Below the pieces are notes generated by a model. The model saw only the letters and a program-made list of their open reading frames with translations, was not told the DNA's origin and did no database searches. The translations under genes were made by a program, and so were the position numbers. A stretch of 64,000 bases of DNA from Agromyces cerinus (GTDB taxonomy: Bacteria; Actinomycetota; Actinomycetes; Actinomycetales; Microbacteriaceae), in contig NZ_JAFBCT010000001.1 in NCBI RefSeq assembly GCF_016907835.1, positions 2,604,001-2,668,000 on the forward strand, read 5' to 3'. Below, in pieces: positions 1 through 8,581 of the stretch. How positions within the stretch are numbered: position 1 is the first letter of the stretch; each line of letters begins with the position of its first letter.

Positions 1-1
1 G

Positions 2-1345
2 ACCTCGGTCGGGAGCCTGAACGGCGGCGGCGCGCAGACGACGCTGGTGCTCGACGCGATCAAGCAGTGGGAGACCGCGCGCAACCTCGGCGCCTTCACG
101 GCCGAGCAGCGCGAGGCGCTCCGCGACCGGTCGACGAACTGGCACCTCACCATGGTGTCGGCCGAGCGCGAGTGGTCGCTGCAGCAGCTGGATGCCTCGG
201 GCGCACCGATCGGCGATCCGCAGACGGTCTCGGTCCCCGAGCCGGCGATCATCACCGAGTCGCTGACCGACGCCGAAGCGGGCACGCTCTACGGCCAGGT
301 CGTCGCATCGAACTCGCCGGCGACCATCCGCTACGAGGTCACCGCGGGATCGCTCCCGAAGGGCCTCGAGCTGAACGCCGACACCGGCGGCATCATCGGC
401 ATCGCCGAGAAGCCCGGCTCGAGCCGCTTCACCGTCACGGCACGCGGCAGCGCCGGCATCGCGGACTCCTCGAAGGAGTTCACGCTGCAGGTGCGTCCGT
501 TCACACCGCGGGCCGACGTCGAGCTCGAGATGCCGCTCGAGCCGAGCGCCCCGGCCACGGTGACGGTGACGAACGCGGGAACGCACGCGATGAAGAACGT
601 GCGCATCGAGGCCTCGGCCGGCAACGGCTGGGCGATCTCGCCCGAGCTCGAGACCGTCAAGAAGCTCGATGCGGGCGAGGCCGTCACGGTCGAGCTGCAG
701 CTCACCGAGCAGGATGACGCGTCGCGCACGGTCTCCGTGAAGACCCGAGTGCTCTTCGACGCCCCGGGGTCGAAGGACAACGAGCTGACCCGCGAGGCGA
801 CGCTCGAGCTCCCGCTCGCGGACATCGCCGCGGCGTACAACCGCGTGTCGATCTCGGACGACGCGGCGCCCCGCACGGCCAACTTCGACGGCTCGGGCAA
901 CAGCTACTCGGCGCAGGCCCTCGCGGCCGCCGGCCTCGTCGCCGGTGCGGAGTTCGAGCACGATGGCCTGTCGTTCACCTGGCCGTCGGCCGTCGGCGCG
1001 CCGAACAGCGTGGCGGGCTCCGCGACATTCGAGGTGAGCGGCGACGGCACCAAGCTCGGCCTGCTCGGCAGCGCGGTCGGCCCGCAGGTGGGCAGCGGCA
1101 CGATCACGTACCGCGACGGCTCCACCCAGCCGTTCGAGATCGCGTTCAACAACTGGGCGGGCGAGGAGGCCGAAGACGCGGTGGTGTCGTCGCGCTACCG
1201 CAACACGCCATCGGGCCCGGCGAACCACGGGTACTTCTACCGCGTGTTCTACGACTCGGTCGAGCTCGACCCGGCCAAGGAGGTCTACACGATCACCCTG
1301 CCGGCGAACGGTTCGATGCGGGTGTTCTCGGTCGCGATCGGCTGA
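2..1345 (+). CDS. Secreted multidomain protein, C-terminal part (Ig-like, NEW3-like and C-terminal sandwich modules)
   Basis: The reading frame is open from the left edge, so the N-terminus and any signal peptide or catalytic domain lie outside the window. A GTG at 47 is in frame but there is no reason to think it is the start. The visible chain begins with a helical stretch, then a putative Ig-like domain (about nt 230-500, with SLPKGLELNADTGGIIG typical of that fold), a NEW3/NPCBM-associated domain (about nt 510-810), and a C-terminal beta-sandwich (about nt 830-1340) with NFDGSGNSYSAQAL and YRDGST. These modules are common at the end of actinobacterial secreted glycosidases. The last module recurs in the gene at 39011. 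The enzyme activity cannot be named from this fragment. Confidence 0.75.
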   Translation, partial: TSVGSLNGGGAQTTLVLDAIKQWETARNLGAFTAEQREALRDRSTNWHLTMVSAEREWSLQQLDASGAPIGDPQTVSVPEPAIITESLTDAEAGTLYGQVVASNSPATIRYEVTAGSLPKGLELNADTGGIIGIAEKPGSSRFTVTARGSAGIADSSKEFTLQVRPFTPRADVELEMPLEPSAPATVTVTNAGTHAMKNVRIEASAGNGWAISPELETVKKLDAGEAVTVELQLTEQDDASRTVSVKTRVLFDAPGSKDNELTREATLELPLADIAAAYNRVSISDDAAPRTANFDGSGNSYSAQALAAAGLVAGAEFEHDGLSFTWPSAVGAPNSVAGSATFEVSGDGTKLGLLGSAVGPQVGSGTITYRDGSTQPFEIAFNNWAGEEAEDAVVSSRYRNTPSGPANHGYFYRVFYDSVELDPAKEVYTITLPANGSMRVFSVAIG

Positions 1346-1365
1346 CACGCCACCGACCCCGCATG

Positions 1366-1400
1366 AGGGCGGGCCGACCGGTCTCCGGTCGGCCCGCCCT
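1366..1400 (+). terminator. Strong stem-loop terminator
   Basis: A perfect 16-bp GC-rich inverted repeat (arms 1366-1381 and 1385-1400) with a TCT loop begins 20 bp after the stop of the secreted protein gene. The run of T residues after it is very short, as usual for high-GC actinobacteria. Confidence 0.85.
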
Positions 1401-1489
1401 TCTGCCGTTCCCTGCCGATGCACCGGCCACCCAGCCGCACGATCTAGGCTCGAAGCACCGTCACCGAACTGCAGAAGGAGCATGCCGCC

Positions 1490-2764
1490 ATGAGCGACGC
1501 CGCGAACCTCGACGTCTTCGACCGCCGCGAGTCGGAGGTGCGCGGGTACGTCCGCGCGTTCCCCACGGTCTTCGACCGTGCGAGCGGCTCGACCCTCGTC
1601 GACGTCGACGGCCGCGAGTACCTCGACTTCTTCGCCGGAGCCGGCGTGCTGAACTACGGGCACAACAACCCCGTGTTCACCCGCGCGCTCATCGAGTACC
1701 TCGAGCGAGACGGCATCATCCACGGCCTCGACATGGCGACCTCGGCCAAGCGCGCGTTCATCGAGGCGTTCGAGCAGTACGTGCTCGCGCCGCGCGGCCT
1801 CGACCACAAGCTGCAGTTCACCGGCCCGACCGGCGCGAACGCCGTCGAGGCGGCCTTGAAGGTCGCCCGACAGGCGACTGGCCGCTCCAACGTCGTCGCG
1901 TTCACGAACGCGTTCCACGGCCTCAGCGTCGGCGCCCTCGCCGCGACCGGCAACGCCACCTACCGCGAGGCGGCGGGCATGCCGCTCGGCAACGTCACGC
2001 GCCTGCCCTACGACGGCTACCTCGGCGCCGACGTCGACACGCTCGACCTGTTCGAGAAGATGCTCGGCGACCCGGGATCCGGCCTCGACCTGCCCGCCGC
2101 CGTCATCGTCGAAGCGGTGCAGGGCGAGGGCGGCATCAACGTGGCGAGCGTGCCATGGCTGCAGCGCCTGCGCGCGCTGACCGCGGAGCGCGGCATCCTG
2201 CTCATCCTCGACGAGATCCAGTCGGGCGTCGGCCGCACCGGTTCGTTCTTCGCGTTCGAGGCCGCCGGCATCGTGCCCGACATCGTCACCGTGTCGAAGT
2301 CGATCTCGGGCTCGGGCCTGCCGATGTCGCTCGTGCTGCTGCGCCCCGAGGTCGACGTGTGGAAGCCCGGCGCCCACACCGGCACGTTCCGCGGCAACAA
2401 CCTCGCCTTCATCTCGGCTCGCGTCGCGCTCGAGACCTACTGGGCCGACGCCGAGTTCACCGACGCCGTGGCCGCGAAGTCGGCACTGCTGCGCGGCGAG
2501 CTCGAGGCGATCGCCGCCGAGTACCCCGAGCTCGGCTTCGTGGTGCGCGGTCGCGGGCTGATGTACGGCCTGGCGTGCGACGCCGACCGCGCGCTCGCCG
2601 GCTGCGTCTCGAAGGAGGCGTTCACGCGAGGCCTCGTCATCGAGACCTCGGGCGCCTTCGACGAGGTGCTGAAGTTCCTGCCCGCGCTCACGATCACCGA
2701 CGACGAGCTGCGTCGCGGTCTCGCGATCGTGCGCGAGAGCCTCGCTGCGGTGCGCTCGGCCTGA
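1490..2764 (+). CDS. ectB: Diaminobutyrate--2-oxoglutarate transaminase
   Basis: A class III PLP aminotransferase of 424 residues, the usual EctB length. It should convert L-aspartate-4-semialdehyde plus glutamate into L-2,4-diaminobutyrate, the first step of ectoine synthesis. EctB features are ESEVRGYVRAFPTVF (15-28), DFFAGAGVLNYGHNNP (46-61), TGPTGANAVEAALK (111-124), AFHG (141-144), DEIQSGVGRTG (241-251) and the PLP lysine K270 in SKSISG. The ATG follows a GAAGGAG Shine-Dalgarno sequence near 1471. No ectA or ectC is adjacent: the next gene is convergent. It may therefore supply diaminobutyrate for another purpose (siderophore, cell-wall amino acid) or ectA/ectC may be elsewhere. Family assignment is firm; pathway role is inferred. 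Confidence 0.93.
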   Translation: MSDAANLDVFDRRESEVRGYVRAFPTVFDRASGSTLVDVDGREYLDFFAGAGVLNYGHNNPVFTRALIEYLERDGIIHGLDMATSAKRAFIEAFEQYVLAPRGLDHKLQFTGPTGANAVEAALKVARQATGRSNVVAFTNAFHGLSVGALAATGNATYREAAGMPLGNVTRLPYDGYLGADVDTLDLFEKMLGDPGSGLDLPAAVIVEAVQGEGGINVASVPWLQRLRALTAERGILLILDEIQSGVGRTGSFFAFEAAGIVPDIVTVSKSISGSGLPMSLVLLRPEVDVWKPGAHTGTFRGNNLAFISARVALETYWADAEFTDAVAAKSALLRGELEAIAAEYPELGFVVRGRGLMYGLACDADRALAGCVSKEAFTRGLVIETSGAFDEVLKFLPALTITDDELRRGLAIVRESLAAVRSA

Positions 2765-2772
2765 GCACGGAT

Positions 2773-2809
2773 GCTCCGGGGCGGGCGTCCCCCGACGCCG
2801 CCCCGGAGC
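2773..2809. terminator. Bidirectional terminator between convergent genes
   Basis: A GC-rich inverted repeat with outer arms GCTCCGGGGCGG and CCGCCCCGGAGC, continuing inward to GCGTC/GACGC with a one-base bulge. It lies between the convergent stops of ectB (2764) and the amidohydrolase (2820). Confidence 0.7.
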
Positions 2810-2819
2810 GGCGCCCGTG

Positions 2820-4409
2820 TCACGCCCCGCCGTGCACGAGCTTCCCGCCGGTGAACGTCGCCCGCACCGGGATCTCGGAGATCCCTTCGGGGTCGGCACG
2901 ACGCGGGTCGGCGCCGAGTGCGACGAAGTCCGCGAGGTATCCGGGTGCCAGGCGCCCCTTGCGCCCCTCTTCACCCGTCGCCGTCGCCGAACCGATCGTG
3001 TAGACCCCGATCGCCTCCTCGACGCTGATCGCCTGGGTCTCCCCGACCCGCATCCCGTCGACTCCCCTGCGCGTCACCATCGACTGGATCGCGCCGAGCG
3101 GCGGGATCGGACTCGCGGGATGATCGGTCGAGGCCGCGACCGCGACTCCGGCATCGAGGAACGCCCGGTGCGCGAACAGCCGCTCGACCCGGTCGGCGCC
3201 GTACCACTGCTCCAGTCGCCCGCCGTAGAAGCGCGCGTAGGCCGAGAACGGCACGACCGTCAGTCCGAGCGCGGCGATCCTCGTGATGATCTCGGCGTCG
3301 ACGATGCTGCAGTGCTCGATGCGGTGGCGCACGCCGGTCTGCACGGTGGCCGCTGCGGTCTCGTAGGCCTGCAGCAGCATCCGGATCGCGACATCGCCGT
3401 TGGCATGGATCGCGAGCCGGTTGCCGTCGGCGTGCACGCGCCCGACCAGTGCGTCGAGTTCCTCCTGCGTGGTGATCAGCATGCCGTGGTCGTGCGTGCC
3501 GACGAACGGCTCGGAGACGCGGCACGTCCGCCCGCCGATCGCACCGTCGACGAACGCCTTGACGCCCGCGACGCGCAGCCACTCGTCGCCGAAGTCGGTG
3601 CCGAGCCCGAGTGCTCGGTACTCCTCGTACCGCTCGGCGGCGAGGAGCATGGCGACGCGGATGCCGCGGCCGCCCTGCGCCTTGGCCATCGAGTGGATCT
3701 CGAGCTGCTGGGGCCCGACGAACGCGTCGCACGTCGAGGTGATGCCGACTGCGTTCCATTCGGCTGTGACCCGCGCATACTCGGCGATGACGTCGGCCGG
3801 CTCCGGCGCCGGCAACGGCGCGAGCGCGTCACCGGGCCGGCTGACGTACCGGCCGAGGAGCGCGCGCTCGTAGACGCGCCCGTCGAGTCGCCCGTGCGGG
3901 TCGCGCCCATAGCTTCCCCCCGCGATGTCTGGGGCGTCTTCGCCGACCCCGAGCTCCTCGAGCGCACGACTGTTGAGCACGGCCCAGTGGGCGGACACGT
4001 GCCGCACGATCACGGGCGTCGTCGGGGCCGCGGCATCGAGCATGGCCCGATCGATGCGCCCCGTCACCGAGTCGTCGTAGTTGCCGGCGAGCACCCATCC
4101 CCGACGTGTTGCCGTGCGGTTGCGGACCGCGTCGAGCAGGCCTTCGACGCCGACGACGCTCGCGGGCGAGACATCCAGGTCGAGACGGGATTGGACGGTG
4201 TCGGCGAGGTGGGCGTGGGCATCGTTGAATCCCGGCACGACGACCGCATCCCCGAGGTCGACGACCTCGGCGTCCGGGTGGCGGTCGCTCAGCTCGCGGA
4301 ACGAACCGCTCGCGCTGATGCGGTCCCCGGCCACGGCGAACGCCTCGGGCCGGGTGCCGTCCTGGCTGATGATCGTTCCGGCTCGGTACAGCACCGGGCT
4401 CTGTCGCAT
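2820..4409 (-). CDS. YtcJ-like amidohydrolase (amidohydrolase family 3)
   Basis: A cytoplasmic metal-dependent amidohydrolase of 529 residues. The metal-binding HxH lies in GFNDAHAHL (about 60-68). Later family motifs are AIHANGDVAIRMLLQAYE, HRIEHCSIVD and STDHPASPIPP. YtcJ-type enzymes hydrolyse amide or N-acyl bonds; the substrate cannot be read from sequence. I chose the ATG at 4409 because GGAGG lies 5 nt upstream. An in-frame ATG at 4439 touches the stop of the transporter gene and would add ten residues. The transporter upstream on the same strand suggests a two-gene uptake-and-hydrolysis operon, probably under the divergent LysR protein. A second, only distantly similar member is at 15828-17486. 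Confidence 0.88.
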   Translation of the reverse strand: MRQSPVLYRAGTIISQDGTRPEAFAVAGDRISASGSFRELSDRHPDAEVVDLGDAVVVPGFNDAHAHLADTVQSRLDLDVSPASVVGVEGLLDAVRNRTATRRGWVLAGNYDDSVTGRIDRAMLDAAAPTTPVIVRHVSAHWAVLNSRALEELGVGEDAPDIAGGSYGRDPHGRLDGRVYERALLGRYVSRPGDALAPLPAPEPADVIAEYARVTAEWNAVGITSTCDAFVGPQQLEIHSMAKAQGGRGIRVAMLLAAERYEEYRALGLGTDFGDEWLRVAGVKAFVDGAIGGRTCRVSEPFVGTHDHGMLITTQEELDALVGRVHADGNRLAIHANGDVAIRMLLQAYETAAATVQTGVRHRIEHCSIVDAEIITRIAALGLTVVPFSAYARFYGGRLEQWYGADRVERLFAHRAFLDAGVAVAASTDHPASPIPPLGAIQSMVTRRGVDGMRVGETQAISVEEAIGVYTIGSATATGEEGRKGRLAPGYLADFVALGADPRRADPEGISEIPVRATFTGGKLVHGGA

Positions 4410-4439
4410 GTCGACCTCCATCGATTCACTTCCCGCCAT

Positions 4440-5786
4440 TCAGGCGGGTGCCGTCACGGCCGGCGCGACCGCGTCATCCGCAGTGGCCGGCACCGAAGGC
4501 GCCGTCGCCTGGGGCTTCCTGCGCAGGCGCTTGGCCAGGGCCGCAGTGCAGACGAGGCTGATGGCGATGAGCAGGATCTGGTAGCCGGCGACGCCCCAGA
4601 TCTCGTTGCCGAAGCCGGTCAGGAGCGACTGGGCGACGAGCGGTGTCGCTCCGCCGACGATGGTGGCGCACAGCTGGTAGGCGATCGAGAGACCGGTGTA
4701 GCGGACGGCGGGCGGGAACGCGCCCGCGAGGAATCCCGCGAGCACCGCGAAGTACGAGGCGGTCATCACGGTGGTCAGCGCGAGGCCGAACGTGATCGCG
4801 GCCGGGTCGCCGGTGTTGATCAGCAGGTAGGTCGGGATCGTGACCAGGAGACTGCCGGTCAGGGTGATGAGCATGAGCCTGCTGATGCCGATGCGGTGCG
4901 CGACGATCGCGGCCACCGGCTGCACGAAGAACTGCAGGATCGCGATCACGAGCAGGATGTTGAGCACGGTGGGCCGCGGCACTTCGAGGATCCCGGTCGT
5001 CCACGACAGCGTGAAGGTGTTGTTGAAGTACGCGATGGCGATGCCGATGGCGCTCGCACCCATTCCGAGGAAAATCGAGGCCGGGGCGACCTTGAAGACC
5101 TCGACGATCGGGGCCCTCGCCACGGTGTGGGACTTCTTGAGCTCGGTGAACGCGGCGGTCTCCTCGAGGTTCAAGCGCACGAGGAGCGCGACGAGCACGA
5201 GCACTGCCGAGAAGAGGAACGGCACGCGCCATCCCCATGCCATGAACTGCTCGTCGGGCAGCCGGCTCACGAGGAGGAAGGCGAGCGTGGCGAGGATCGA
5301 CCCCGCAGGCGAGCCCTGCTGGACCCACATGCCGGCCAGACCGCGCCGGCGTTCGGGGCTGTTCTCGGTCGCGAGGGTCACCGCACCGCCCCACTCGCCG
5401 CCGAGGCCGAGCCCCTGCAGCGCCCGCAGCACGACGAGCAGCACCGGCGCCCAGACGCCGATGGTCGCGTAGCCCGGCAGCACGCCGATCAGGGTCGTGG
5501 CGATGCCCGTCAGCAGCAGGGTCGCGACGAGGGTGCCGCGTCGGCCGAAGCGATCGCCGAGGTGGCCGAAGATGAGTCCGCCGATGGGGCGGGCGATGAA
5601 GCCGACCCAGAAGGTGGCGAATGCGGCGAGCAGGCCGACGGTCGGGGATGCCTCTGGGAAGAAGACCGGCCCGAACACGAGCGCAGCGGCGGTGCCGAAC
5701 AGAAAGAAGTCGTACCACTCGATCGTCGTTCCGACGAAGGTGGCGGCGGCGGTCTTGATCTCGGTCGACCGTGTCGACGATGACAT
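4440..5786 (-). CDS. MHS-family MFS transporter (proton symporter)
   Basis: A 448-residue, 12-helix major facilitator of the metabolite:H+ symporter family (the ShiA/KgtP/ProP type), predicted to import an organic acid or amino-acid-like solute. The family-typical start TIEWYDFFLFGTAAALVFG (21-39) and the loop 2-3 motif LGDRFGRRG (about 76-84) are present, with LRALQGLGLGGEWGGAV farther on. The start at 5786 is set by AGGAG 5 nt upstream; the frame remains open to 5924 but the extra residues look non-coding. Its TGA is immediately followed by a possible ATG of the amidohydrolase, so the pair is probably co-transcribed. Confidence 0.9.
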   Translation of the reverse strand: MSSSTRSTEIKTAAATFVGTTIEWYDFFLFGTAAALVFGPVFFPEASPTVGLLAAFATFWVGFIARPIGGLIFGHLGDRFGRRGTLVATLLLTGIATTLIGVLPGYATIGVWAPVLLVVLRALQGLGLGGEWGGAVTLATENSPERRRGLAGMWVQQGSPAGSILATLAFLLVSRLPDEQFMAWGWRVPFLFSAVLVLVALLVRLNLEETAAFTELKKSHTVARAPIVEVFKVAPASIFLGMGASAIGIAIAYFNNTFTLSWTTGILEVPRPTVLNILLVIAILQFFVQPVAAIVAHRIGISRLMLITLTGSLLVTIPTYLLINTGDPAAITFGLALTTVMTASYFAVLAGFLAGAFPPAVRYTGLSIAYQLCATIVGGATPLVAQSLLTGFGNEIWGVAGYQILLIAISLVCTAALAKRLRRKPQATAPSVPATADDAVAPAVTAPA

Positions 5787-5860
5787 GGTGTCTCCTGGGA
5801 ACGGGGCACCTGCGGCCCGGGTCCCACCATCACACCAGTCGAGGCCTATGCTGTCGAATG

Positions 5861-5880
5861 ATACTTTCTTTGGATATCCA
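5861..5880. promoter_or_regulatory. LysR-type binding box in divergent promoter region
   Basis: ATA-N11-TAT at 5861-5877 fits the T-N11-A consensus of LysR regulators, and TGGATATCCA at 5871-5880 is a perfect 10-bp palindrome touching the LysR start codon. The 93-bp gap between the divergent transporter and regulator genes is where such a site is expected. Confidence 0.5.
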
Positions 5881-6773
5881 TGTTGAACGCGCATAACCTT
5901 CCCGACCTCCGCGTGCTGTCGCACTTCCTCACGGTCGTCGAAGCCGGCTCGGTGACGAGAGCCGCGTCGATGCTGCGCATCACGCAGCCGGCCCTGTCAC
6001 GTCAGATGCAGCAGCTCGAGCAGCGCCTCGGCACGCGATTGTTCGACCGCACGACGACGGGCGTGAGACCGAGCTCCGCCGGACTCACGCTGGTGCCGCT
6101 CGTGCGCGGCCTCATCGATCGCGCGGAAGGCGTGCAGCGCGCGGTCGAACAGCTCACCGTCGACGCCCCCGTGCGGTTCCGGGCAGCCTGCCCCGAGGCC
6201 ACCGTGCGCGGTGTGATCGCGCCGTTCGTCGCCGAGACGTCCGCCCCGATCACGGGCACCGAGATCGACCTCGCGGTGCGCGTCTACGACCACGTCATCG
6301 GTCGGAGCGCCGACCTGGCGGTGAACACGCTGCCGCCGCCGCTCGGCCTCGAGTCCGAGCTCATCGACTCGGCACCCGTCCAGGTGCACGTGACGCCGGG
6401 GCATCCGCTCGCCGAGCTGGAGTCGATCGACGCGAGTGACCTCGTCGACGCATCGATCATCGTGCTCGCCTCGGGCTCGGGCCTCCGGCAGGTGGTCGAT
6501 CGCGCACTGTGGCCGGTGCGGGATCGGATCACGATCGTCGCCGAACCGTCGTCGTCCGACCTCGCGATGGCGCTCGCGTCGACGGGGGCCGGCATCTGCA
6601 TCGACGTCGTCGGACCCCAGTTCGGACTCATCGGACGCACCTTCACCTCCGATCGGCAGCGGGTCATGATGCCGATCTACGCCGCCTGGGAGGCCGACCA
6701 CTTCGCCGCGGACCAGCTGCGCTCGCTCGCCGGCGCGCTGACGGCGTGGTCGAGCGGGCGCGTCCGCGACTGA
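5880..6773 (+). CDS. LysR-family transcriptional regulator
   Basis: 297 residues. An N-terminal winged helix-turn-helix (about 8-66, with TRAASMLRITQPALSRQMQQLEQ and LGTRLFDRT) is followed by a LysR substrate-binding domain (about 90-290). It is divergent from the MHS transporter and amidohydrolase, the standard arrangement for a LysR activator whose ligand is the imported or hydrolysed compound. There is no clear Shine-Dalgarno before the ATG, and a binding box abuts the start, so translation may be leaderless or autoregulated. Family assignment is firm; target assignment is by position. Confidence 0.9.
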   Translation: MLNAHNLPDLRVLSHFLTVVEAGSVTRAASMLRITQPALSRQMQQLEQRLGTRLFDRTTTGVRPSSAGLTLVPLVRGLIDRAEGVQRAVEQLTVDAPVRFRAACPEATVRGVIAPFVAETSAPITGTEIDLAVRVYDHVIGRSADLAVNTLPPPLGLESELIDSAPVQVHVTPGHPLAELESIDASDLVDASIIVLASGSGLRQVVDRALWPVRDRITIVAEPSSSDLAMALASTGAGICIDVVGPQFGLIGRTFTSDRQRVMMPIYAAWEADHFAADQLRSLAGALTAWSSGRVRD

Positions 6774-6835
6774 CGAGGCTGGCCACGACGCTTCATCCGG
6801 CGCCCTCGCTGGACGATTCCCGTGTTCAGGATCGT

Positions 6836-6864
6836 GTTGGATTCAACATGTATCCTAGGCCGCG
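6836..6864 (+). promoter_or_regulatory. Promoter with near-palindromic operator for the dsbA-like/ccdA-like operon
   Basis: A -10 hexamer TATCCT (6851-6856) lies 8 nt before the ATG, suggesting a transcript with almost no leader. Just upstream is GTTGGATTCAAC (6836-6847), a 12-bp imperfect palindrome (10 of 12 positions symmetrical) that could be an operator. I could not identify a -35 box. Confidence 0.5.
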
Positions 6865-7641
6865 ATGTCCACGAAAGCTCCTGCTCCGAAGCCCGTCCAC
6901 CCGCTCGCGCGCAAGCTCCGCTTCGCCCGCATCCTGAACGTCGTACTCGGCGCGGTCGCCGCGTTCCTGCTCGTCGTCGTGATCGCGCTGTCGGTGCCGA
7001 GCGCCGGTCAGGCTCCCGCGGCCGGTGCGCCGCAGACCCCGTCGGCGGATGCCGCCGGCGAGGGCGCCGGCGGCTCCGGCTCCGACTCGGAGATCGCCAC
7101 CCGCGACCCCGATGACCCCCTCGCGATCGGCGACGTCGACGCTCCCGTCGTGCTCGTCGAGTGGGCCGACTTCCGCTGCCCCTTCTGCGCCGTCGTGACC
7201 AACGAGACGCTCCCGACGATCTTCGAGGAGTACGTCGACAAGGGCCTCGTGCGCTACGAGTTCCGCGATGTCGCGTTCTTCGGCGAGGAGTCGATCGACG
7301 CCGCCGTCGCCGCCCGCGCCGCGGGCGAACAGGGCAAGTTCCCCGAGTACCTCGAGGCCGTGTTCGCCGCCGCGCCCGAGAAGGGCCACCCCGACATGCC
7401 GCGCGAGAAGCTCATCGGCTTCGCGACCGAGGCGGGCGTGCCCGACCTCGCGAAGTTCGAGCAGGACCTCGATCGCGCCGACCTCCGCGACGCGGTGCTC
7501 GCGAGCACCGCGGAGGCCCAGAAGCTCGGCGTGACGAGCGTGCCGTTCTTCGTCGCGGGCGACCAGGCCATCGCCGGTGCGCAACCGATCGAGAACTTCC
7601 GCGCCCTCATCGACGAGCAGCTGGCCGCGGCAGGCGAGTGA
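6865..7641 (+). CDS. Membrane-anchored DsbA-like thiol oxidoreductase
   Basis: 258 residues. A short cytoplasmic N-terminus, one transmembrane helix (about 21-43), a low-complexity Ala/Gly/Ser linker (45-78), then a thioredoxin_4/DsbA-like domain with the active-site CPFC (105-108) and a cis-Pro loop TSVPFF near the C-terminus. It should oxidise or isomerise disulfides in secreted proteins on the outer face of the membrane. Its TGA overlaps the GTG of the following CcdA-like gene, so the two are translationally coupled and probably form one redox relay. Whether it acts as oxidase or reductase cannot be told from sequence. Confidence 0.9.
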   Translation: MSTKAPAPKPVHPLARKLRFARILNVVLGAVAAFLLVVVIALSVPSAGQAPAAGAPQTPSADAAGEGAGGSGSDSEIATRDPDDPLAIGDVDAPVVLVEWADFRCPFCAVVTNETLPTIFEEYVDKGLVRYEFRDVAFFGEESIDAAVAARAAGEQGKFPEYLEAVFAAAPEKGHPDMPREKLIGFATEAGVPDLAKFEQDLDRADLRDAVLASTAEAQKLGVTSVPFFVAGDQAIAGAQPIENFRALIDEQLAAAGE

Positions 7642-8516
7642 TCGACCTCGGGCTCGCGGGCGCTCTCGTCGGGGGCGTCCTCACCCTGCTGAGCCCCTGC
7701 TCGGTGATGCTCCTGCCGGCGTTCTTCGCCTACGCGTTCACGAGCCCGAGCCGGCTGATCGCCCGCACCGGGGTGTTCTACCTCGGCCTTATCACGACCC
7801 TCGTGCCGATCGGGGTGCTCGCCGGCACGGTCGGTGCGTTCGTCAGCACGAACCGCACGACCCTCGTGACGGTCGCCGCGATCGTGATCATCGTGCTCGG
7901 CGCCGTGCAACTCGTCGGCATCCCGCTCCCCGCATTCACCCGCAGCGGGGCGGCAGAAGGCACCGGCGTGGCATCCGTCTACCTGCTCGGCACCGTCTAC
8001 GGGCTCGCCGGGGTCTGCGCCGGCCCCCTGCTCGGCTCGGTGCTGGCGCTCGCCGCGCTCGGCGGTCAGCCGCTGTACGGCGGCCTCGTGCTCGCGGTCT
8101 TCGCCCTCGGCATGACCGTGCCCCTCTTCGTGCTCGCCGTCGCCTGGTCGCGATCGCCGCGCCTCCGCGGCATGCTGCGCCCCCGCACGGTACGCATCGG
8201 ACGCTGGACCAACACCTGGACGCAGATCGTCGGCGGCCTCCTCGGCATCGGCATCGGCGTGCTGCTCATCGTCACGGAGGGCACCGCCTCGCTCGGCGGC
8301 GTGCTCGGCGCCTCGCAGCAGTTCGCGGTCGAGAGCTGGGTGCTCGAGCGCACCGCCGCCGTGCCCGACGTCGTCTTCGCCGCGGTCGCGATCGCCGCGC
8401 TGGCGGGCGCCTGGGGCATCCACCGGTGGCGGAGCGGCGCGGCACGGCGAGCGGATGCCTCAGCCGCCGTCTCCCCCGAGGCATCCGGGGTCGCCCGTGA
8501 AGGCGAACCCTCGTGA
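7638..8516 (+). CDS. CcdA/DsbD-like transmembrane thiol transporter
   Basis: 292 residues with six or more hydrophobic helices in the CcdA fold, which passes electrons from cytoplasmic thioredoxin across the membrane. The two expected redox cysteines are visible: C21 in LLSPCSVMLLPAF and C127 in LAGVCAGPLLGSV. The C-terminal 30 residues are a polar tail. The GTG at 7638 overlaps the preceding stop (GTGA). The partner is almost certainly the DsbA-like protein just upstream, which it would keep reduced. Confidence 0.88.
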   Translation: MIDLGLAGALVGGVLTLLSPCSVMLLPAFFAYAFTSPSRLIARTGVFYLGLITTLVPIGVLAGTVGAFVSTNRTTLVTVAAIVIIVLGAVQLVGIPLPAFTRSGAAEGTGVASVYLLGTVYGLAGVCAGPLLGSVLALAALGGQPLYGGLVLAVFALGMTVPLFVLAVAWSRSPRLRGMLRPRTVRIGRWTNTWTQIVGGLLGIGIGVLLIVTEGTASLGGVLGASQQFAVESWVLERTAAVPDVVFAAVAIAALAGAWGIHRWRSGAARRADASAAVSPEASGVAREGEPS

Positions 8517-8581
8517 CCCCCGCGACCCGCGCGACTCACTCAGCGGATGCACCGGGGCCGCGGCCCGGCCATGATGGTGGA

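Noticed and set aside
1363..3003. A 546-codon plus-strand frame overlapping ectB
   Set aside because: The product is arginine-rich with no motif and lies in another frame of a clear ectB; it also crosses two terminator hairpins.
2817..5783. A 988-codon open frame on the plus strand
   Set aside because: It runs antisense to the amidohydrolase and transporter genes; the translation is Arg/Asp/Glu/Gly-rich without any domain, a normal shadow in high-GC DNA.
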